From: Providencia sp. | Lineage (GTDB): Bacteria; Pseudomonadota; Gammaproteobacteria; Enterobacterales; Enterobacteriaceae | Direction of reading: 5' to 3' | DNA length: 64,000 nucleotides | NCBI RefSeq assembly: GCF_003533305.1 | Contig: NZ_DOEH01000023.1 | Coordinates: 336,742-400,741 of the forward strand | Shown: positions 59,561 through 64,000 of the stretch, piece after piece | Layout: the number at the start of each line of letters is the position of its first letter | Position numbering within the stretch: the first letter of the stretch is position 1 | Program-made: the position numbers and the translations under genes | Notes under the pieces: model-generated | Seen by the model: the letters and a program-made list of their open reading frames with translations, nothing else | What the model was told of the DNA's origin: nothing | Database searches by the model: none

Positions 59561-60595
59561 ATGCTAAACAGAAAGATGATCGCCCCAATACTGTTATTTG
59601 CAGCAACTTTATTTTTAACCGCCTGCGGTGGACCTGAACAGCAAAATATTCAGGGACAAACAATGGGGACTTATTATTCTGTTAAGTATGTCTCTGATTC
59701 GTCAGAACATTCAACTGAAGCGATTCAATCGGAAATTGATAAGCGTTTGGAAGAAGTTAATGACCAAATGTCAACATACAGACCTGATTCTGAGCTAAGT
59801 CGTTTTAATCAATCAAAAACGGTCAACGTACCTTTTCCTGTTTCCGCAGCAACGGCTAAAGTCGTCTCAAAAGCGATTGAAATTAATAAGTTAACCGATG
59901 GTTCTTTAGATGTGACGGTCGGCCCTTTAGTGAATTTATGGGGATTTGGACCGGAAGGACGCGTAACAAAAGCACCTACAGATGAAGAGTTAGAAAAGCG
60001 TCGGGCATGGGTTGGTATTGAAAAACTGTCTGTACAGGATAATAACCTAATTAAAACCATACCTGAGCTCTATGTAGATTTGTCATCAATAGCTAAAGGT
60101 TATGGTGTTGATGTTGTTGCTGAGTATTTAGAATCACTTAATATCAATGATTATATGGTTGATATCGGTGGAGAAGTTCGCACTAAAGGCCATAATGGTA
60201 AAGATGCACTTTGGCGGATTGCAATTGAAAAGCCCTCTACTGATGGCGTAAGCCAAACTGCACAAGAAATCATCGAACCAGGAAATCTGTCTATTGCGAC
60301 TTCTGGTGATTACCGTAATTATTTTGAGCAAGACGGTGTTCGCTTCTCACATACAATTGATCCAAAAACAGGCAAACCAATTGTTCATAACCTCGTTTCG
60401 ATTACTGTGCTTGCCGATAATTGCATGAGCGCTGATGGGTTATCGACAGGGCTGAATGTGTTAGGTCCAGATGTAGGTTTTGCACTTGCCGAAAAAATGA
60501 ATATTCCTGTTTTTATGATTGTTAAGACGGATAAAGGGTTTGAAGAGCGTTATACTAAAGCATTCGAACCATTCTTAAAGAAAGACAGTAAATAG
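59561..60595 (+). CDS. apbE: FAD:protein FMN transferase
   Basis: 344 residues. A lipoprotein leader ends in LTAC (Cys22). The catalytic core has GTYYSVKYV, DVTVGPLVNLWGFGP and GYGVDVVAEYLE, with DNCMSADGLSTGLNVLG near the end. It transfers FMN to the threonines of NqrB and NqrC. It follows a terminator, so it may have its own promoter; nqrM is 12 bases downstream. Confidence 0.96.
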   Translation: MLNRKMIAPILLFAATLFLTACGGPEQQNIQGQTMGTYYSVKYVSDSSEHSTEAIQSEIDKRLEEVNDQMSTYRPDSELSRFNQSKTVNVPFPVSAATAKVVSKAIEINKLTDGSLDVTVGPLVNLWGFGPEGRVTKAPTDEELEKRRAWVGIEKLSVQDNNLIKTIPELYVDLSSIAKGYGVDVVAEYLESLNINDYMVDIGGEVRTKGHNGKDALWRIAIEKPSTDGVSQTAQEIIEPGNLSIATSGDYRNYFEQDGVRFSHTIDPKTGKPIVHNLVSITVLADNCMSADGLSTGLNVLGPDVGFALAEKMNIPVFMIVKTDKGFEERYTKAFEPFLKKDSK

Positions 60596-60607
60596 GAGGA
60601 GAAAGGA

Positions 60608-60835
60608 ATGCTAAATACCTTTATTGCAGCCTTTGTCTTATTTTTATTGGCATTTTTAGGTATGTCACTTGGATATATTATTAAGCGTAAAAGTATTCAA
60701 GGGAGTTGCGGTGGGCTAAGCAGCATTGGTGTTGAGAAAGTATGCGATTGCCCAGAGCCTTGTGATGCACGTAAAAAACGGATGGCGCGTGAAGAAGCAC
60801 GGCAAAAAATGTTAGATAAACATAGAATTATTTAA
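60608..60835 (+). CDS. nqrM: Na+-NQR maturation factor NqrM
   Basis: 75 residues. A membrane helix at 3-24 is followed by four cysteines (SCGGLSS, VCDCPEPCDARKKR). The DUF539/NqrM family is needed for iron delivery to the NqrD/E iron site. It is preceded by AGGAGG and follows apbE, its usual partner. Confidence 0.95.
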   Translation: MLNTFIAAFVLFLLAFLGMSLGYIIKRKSIQGSCGGLSSIGVEKVCDCPEPCDARKKRMAREEARQKMLDKHRII

Positions 60836-60851
60836 AGTGATATTTCTCGGT

Positions 60852-60880
60852 AAGCATACTTATGGAATATGGGTATGCTT
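60852..60880. terminator. Terminator between nqrM and a small opposite-strand gene
   Basis: Eight-base stem AAGCATAC / GTATGCTT with a 13-base loop, followed by ATATTTATT. It serves nqrM and probably the convergent gene. Confidence 0.6.
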
Positions 60881-60894
60881 ATATTTATTAATAT

Positions 60895-61254
60895 CTAATA
60901 CATTTCTTTCGAACAAGAACCAGATGTAGGGTAAATAATAGACATCTGCTTTGAATTCCCGTTAAAATTAATGGTTACTTTGCCATTGTCGTTATCCTGA
61001 ATTTGACAAGGCAGATAATCCCCACTACTCCAAAACTGCCCATCTTTAGTGACTATTTTTGCTTTCCATGCCATTTTGTCTTTTAAATCAAAGCTAAAGG
61101 TATGGATATCCTTAATAGTTCTTTTATCTGCCAAATTATAAAGAACAAAAACGTTCTCGATGATATTAGAACCTCGTTGATAAAAAATTTCGACTTTCTT
61201 TAAATCTTCATTCCAAAAATTCTCAATCGAGATTTGCCCAAGTGATGTAGACAT
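60895..61254 (-). CDS. Small beta-rich hypothetical protein
   Basis: 119 residues, not recognised. No leader. The sequence alternates strand-like stretches (KKVEIFYQRG, NVFVLYNLAD, TFSFDLKDKM, GKVTINFNGN) and ends YPTSGSCSKEMY. Two cysteines (LPCQIQ and SGSC) could pair if it is exported, but nothing shows export. It looks like a single beta-sandwich. It lies between nqrM and a GDPD-like gene, alone on its strand with a 180-base upstream spacer. Confidence 0.55.
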   Translation of the reverse strand: MSTSLGQISIENFWNEDLKKVEIFYQRGSNIIENVFVLYNLADKRTIKDIHTFSFDLKDKMAWKAKIVTKDGQFWSSGDYLPCQIQDNDNGKVTINFNGNSKQMSIIYPTSGSCSKEMY

Positions 61255-61449
61255 AAATTTAGCCCTTTGATTATTAGATGTAATTAATTATCACATCAAT
61301 ATCTTAGGGTGTAATTAATATTGATTATCATTTGCTAACAACAAAGTATTCATTGAAATGCGTTATGAAATAAAAATGGCTTAATTAATCTATAGCGGGT
61401 AACAATATAATTTTGTTATTACATAAATTAGCTTAAGCCAGTTAATAAA

Positions 61450-62361
61450 CTACTGTTTGAAGGCCTTCGGTGAGTCAACCATCACTGCATCTGCACCAAT
61501 TTCTTTAGCTAATTGATAGTCACTGGCATTGTTTACACCAAATAAAATAATATAGGCGTTCCCTGTTTTTCTAAAACAATCAACCGCTTCTTTATCCCAA
61601 GACAGTGTTGCAGGAGAACGGGCTTCACCTAAAGTGTATTTCTCAACAACTTCGACTTTGCGGTGTAATTCAAAGCCATACCAACGAACGGATTGCGTAT
61701 CTTGAGTGGTAGATTGTTCAGCTGCGACGGGGCACTGATGGTTCATTACACTATTTGCTAATAGGGTACGGGTATCATCACGGCTTTCAAAGGTATTAAT
61801 TTTTGCCGAAATCTTTGGCAATGCTTTAATGAAATCGTTATTAGTGGAATAGAAGCGAACCTGATTAAATGCATTGGTTTTATTTAATAATGAAAATATC
61901 GCTTTTGCTTGGATATCAGGATCTGCATCTGGAGATTTCAAATCGATATAAAAAGGTGTATCTGGATATTTTTTTAAGATAGTTTCTAAAGTAGTAATGG
62001 TTGTTTCTTGAGCGGGTAACTGTAAGTTATTTTTTTGATTAAATTGGTGAGCTGCGCTTATTTGGCTGAGTTGTTCGGCAGAATAATTTGAAATTGGCCC
62101 TTTTTTATTGGTTAGCGCATCTAAGTCACTTGGTCGATACAGCACCAGCTGATCATCTTTACTGAGTTGTACGGTGAGCCAAATCGCATTGGCTTTATTA
62201 TCTTTTGCTAAGTTAATTGCATAAAGGGTATTTTCTGGGGCATCAGCAGTTCCGGCTCGGTGTGCCACAATTTGTGGGTTTTGTGCGAATGCACTGTGAC
62301 TAGCAAGAAGAAATAGACTGATAACCATTCCTTTTTTTATACGTGGTGTTAATTTATTCAT
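61450..62361 (-). CDS. GDPD-family secreted protein with degenerate active site
   Basis: 303 residues with a leader to about residue 26 (SAFA/QN). The TIM-barrel start IVAHRAGTADAPENTLYAI keeps His34 and Glu43 of glycerophosphodiester phosphodiesterases. The next motifs are lost: the usual I-E-L-D-V reads IWLTV (61-63 region) and the usual HD before LDxxT is RP (residues 76-77). The ending ADAVMVDSPKAF is kept. Hydrolysis of glycerophosphodiesters is therefore doubtful; a binding protein or altered specificity is possible. Located in the periplasm if the leader works. Confidence 0.75.
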   Translation of the reverse strand: MNKLTPRIKKGMVISLFLLASHSAFAQNPQIVAHRAGTADAPENTLYAINLAKDNKANAIWLTVQLSKDDQLVLYRPSDLDALTNKKGPISNYSAEQLSQISAAHQFNQKNNLQLPAQETTITTLETILKKYPDTPFYIDLKSPDADPDIQAKAIFSLLNKTNAFNQVRFYSTNNDFIKALPKISAKINTFESRDDTRTLLANSVMNHQCPVAAEQSTTQDTQSVRWYGFELHRKVEVVEKYTLGEARSPATLSWDKEAVDCFRKTGNAYIILFGVNNASDYQLAKEIGADAVMVDSPKAFKQ

Positions 62362-62737
62362 TGTGTGTATTTCCTATGATGTTAATTATATCAATATGTT
62401 GTGTTAATTTTAATGAATTGTTGTTGTAATACTTTTTTTGTCATTTGTAAGTAGTTCTTCATGAAATTAAGACTAACTTGCAATTGTAATACGATTTTTT
62501 AATGGCTCTTCTCATCAAATTATATGGGTGAAGTTTAAGCTAATTGCTAGAATGCATTGATGTACAGGCACTATATACATATGGAAATCGTAGATTCTGG
62601 CAGTAATATATTTCAATCGTATGAATAAGTGCGTGACTGAATATTTCAAACGTCATCACACAATGAGGCATGTATATAATTGAATGTTTCATAACTATAC
62701 TGTATATTTAATCAGTATTTTATGGTGTGAGTGTATT
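62362..62737. other. Spacer upstream of dinB
   Basis: 376 AT-rich bases between the divergent GDPD-like gene and dinB. It contains the LexA site at 62698-62717; no gene was seen. Confidence 0.5.
62698..62717. promoter_or_regulatory. Putative LexA (SOS) box
   Basis: TACTGTATATTTAATCAGTA matches the 20-base LexA consensus at most positions (CTGT intact; TCAG in place of ACAG). It is 20 bases upstream of the dinB start, where E. coli dinB is also LexA-controlled. Confidence 0.7.
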
Positions 62738-63793
62738 ATGCGTAAAATTATTCATATTGATATGGACTGCTTTTATGCAGCGATAGAAATGCGTGATGAT
62801 CCCTCTTTACGCAATGTGCCTGTCGCTGTGGGAGGAAGTGCGGATCGTCGAGGGGTTATCTGTACGGCAAATTATGAAGCGCGGCGCTTTGGTGTGCATA
62901 GTGCTATGTCCACGGCGATTGCGTTACGACTTTGTCCTCATCTTAAAGTTGTTTCAGGGCGAATGTCGTTATATAAAGAGACATCTGTCCGTATTCAGCA
63001 AATTTTCGCACGTTACACTGACTTAATTGAACCTCTTTCCCTTGATGAAGCTTACTTAGATGTTACTGATTGCCAACAATTACATGGCTCAGCAACCTTA
63101 ATCGCAGAAGCTATTCGTCAACAAATTTTTGATGAATTACAACTCACCGCATCTGCGGGTATTGCACCGATAAAATTTTTGGCAAAAATCGCATCTGATC
63201 TGAATAAACCGAACGGTCAATACGTGATTAAACCGCAAGATATGGCTGAGTTTGTTTTAACATTGTCACTTAAAAAGATCCCCGGAGTAGGCAAAGTCAC
63301 GGCTCAAAAATTAGCAGATATGGGATTACATACCTGTGCCGACGTCCAAAAATATGACGTAATCGCATTAATTAAAAACATGGGTAAATTTGGACAATCA
63401 TTATGGGAGCGTTGTCATGCTATCGATGAGCGCCCAGTGAATCCTGATAGATTACGTAAATCGGTTGGGGTAGAGCGCACATTAGCGCAAGATATTCATC
63501 AGTGGGAGGAATGTTTATTGTTGTTGGATAAGCTATACGATGAACTGCAATTGCGCTTAGCAAAAGTAAAACCAGACTTACGTATTGCTCGCCAAGGTGT
63601 GAAATTTAAATTCGCTGATTTTCAACAAACAACACAAGAGCATGTTTATCCAATACTTGATAAATCAGATTTAGTTCAAATTGCAAAACAAGTTTGGGAA
63701 AATCGTCGGAAAGGTAGGGGAGTCCGGCTAGTGGGGTTGCATGTTATGTTGATAAGTCCTCAGCTCGAACAGCAATTATCCTTCATACTTTGA
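62738..63793 (+). CDS. dinB: DNA polymerase IV
   Basis: 351 residues from [20 protein letters not shown], the family start; the frame is open to 62684 but the extension is not part of the family. The Y-polymerase palm shows HIDMDCF and [14 protein letters not shown] with the metal-binding acids; the thumb has [19 protein letters not shown], and the little finger spans about 240-340. It does translesion synthesis during the SOS response. The last five codons and stop lie in an ERIC element, so the C-terminal clamp-binding end may be altered. Confidence 0.96.
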   Translation: MRKIIHIDMDCFYAAIEMRDDPSLRNVPVAVGGSADRRGVICTANYEARRFGVHSAMSTAIALRLCPHLKVVSGRMSLYKETSVRIQQIFARYTDLIEPLSLDEAYLDVTDCQQLHGSATLIAEAIRQQIFDELQLTASAGIAPIKFLAKIASDLNKPNGQYVIKPQDMAEFVLTLSLKKIPGVGKVTAQKLADMGLHTCADVQKYDVIALIKNMGKFGQSLWERCHAIDERPVNPDRLRKSVGVERTLAQDIHQWEECLLLLDKLYDELQLRLAKVKPDLRIARQGVKFKFADFQQTTQEHVYPILDKSDLVQIAKQVWENRRKGRGVRLVGLHVMLISPQLEQQLSFIL

Positions 63794-63975
63794 GCTATAA
63801 CGTTGTTGGCTTCGCTTAGCTACTCGGGTCACATACTTATGTATTCTCTTTATCCTTCATACTTTGAGCCACAGCGTTGTTGGCTTCGCTCAGCTACTCG
63901 GGTCACATACTTATGTATGCTCCCCAAGATATCTTTGCTCGCCGCCTAGCTGTGACTCAAATTATTTTGGATAAT
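63777..63975. repeat. ERIC element with a 74-base partial tandem duplication
   Basis: Copy 1 begins at 63777 (TATCCTTCATACTTTGAGC) and copy 2 at 63851 with the same start, a period of 74 bases. Copy 2 continues through CTCCCCAAGATATCTTTGCTC in the ERIC right half and ends GCTGTGACTCAAATTATTTT then GGATA, the inverse of the left end. Copy 1 is a left half only and contains the dinB stop. Confidence 0.8.
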
Positions 63976-64000
63976 ATTTCAAAATTCAAAATTCAAAATT

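Overview
The window looks like the chromosome of a gammaproteobacterium of the Morganellaceae, most likely Providencia. The base composition is AT-rich. Housekeeping gene order is enterobacterial (mltC-yggX-mutY / trmB-yggL-glsB-yggN, yggS-proC-yggT-rdgB-hemW, rsmE-gshB and yqgE-ruvX, fadE-gmhA-yafJ-yafK, nqrABCDEF-apbE-nqrM, dinB). Two MrpJ-type fimbrial regulators and ERIC repeats point the same way. The genus is inferred from content; no database was searched.

Positions 1-26,880 are accessory DNA ending at a tRNA-Phe gene. First comes a class 5 (alpha, CS1/CFA/I-like) fimbrial operon with two pilin-like subunits, two chaperones, an usher and a tip adhesin (143-5869). Nine bases later starts a run of six large proteins without recognisable signal peptides (5879-14490). 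They are built from Ig-like modules, an RCC1-like propeller and, in three tandem paralogs, a C-terminal unit resembling the tip of invasin/intimin. This is the least explained part of the window. An IS3-family transposase remnant and an MrpJ-like regulator follow. Next is a second, minus-strand chaperone-usher operon (pilin, usher, chaperone, adhesin; 16799-21690). It is bracketed by an RcsB-like response regulator (16009-16668) and a 1062-residue hybrid histidine kinase (23190-26378), with another MrpJ-like gene and a triplicated hairpin-bearing repeat upstream of the pilin.

Positions 26,880-41,030 are conserved core. It covers a lytic transglycosylase, DNA and nucleotide repair (mutY, rdgB), tRNA/rRNA methylation (trmB, rsmE), glutaminase, haem chaperone hemW, proline and glutathione synthesis, and an orphan Fur-boxed siderophore-binding protein. 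An ERIC repeat sits upstream of trmB.

Positions 41,280-48,110 hold singletons: a short prepilin peptidase, a DsbA-family protein, a secreted metallo-beta-lactamase-fold protein divergent from a LysR regulator, the lysR/lysA divergent pair and a repeat-containing hypothetical gene with a possible frameshifted leader.

Positions 48,210-63,793 hold fadE, gmhA, yafJ, yafK and the complete Na+-translocating NADH:quinone reductase operon with its flavin transferase apbE and maturation factor nqrM. A small unknown protein, a GDPD-family protein with eroded catalytic motifs, and a LexA-boxed dinB follow. The dinB stop codon lies inside a partly duplicated ERIC element.
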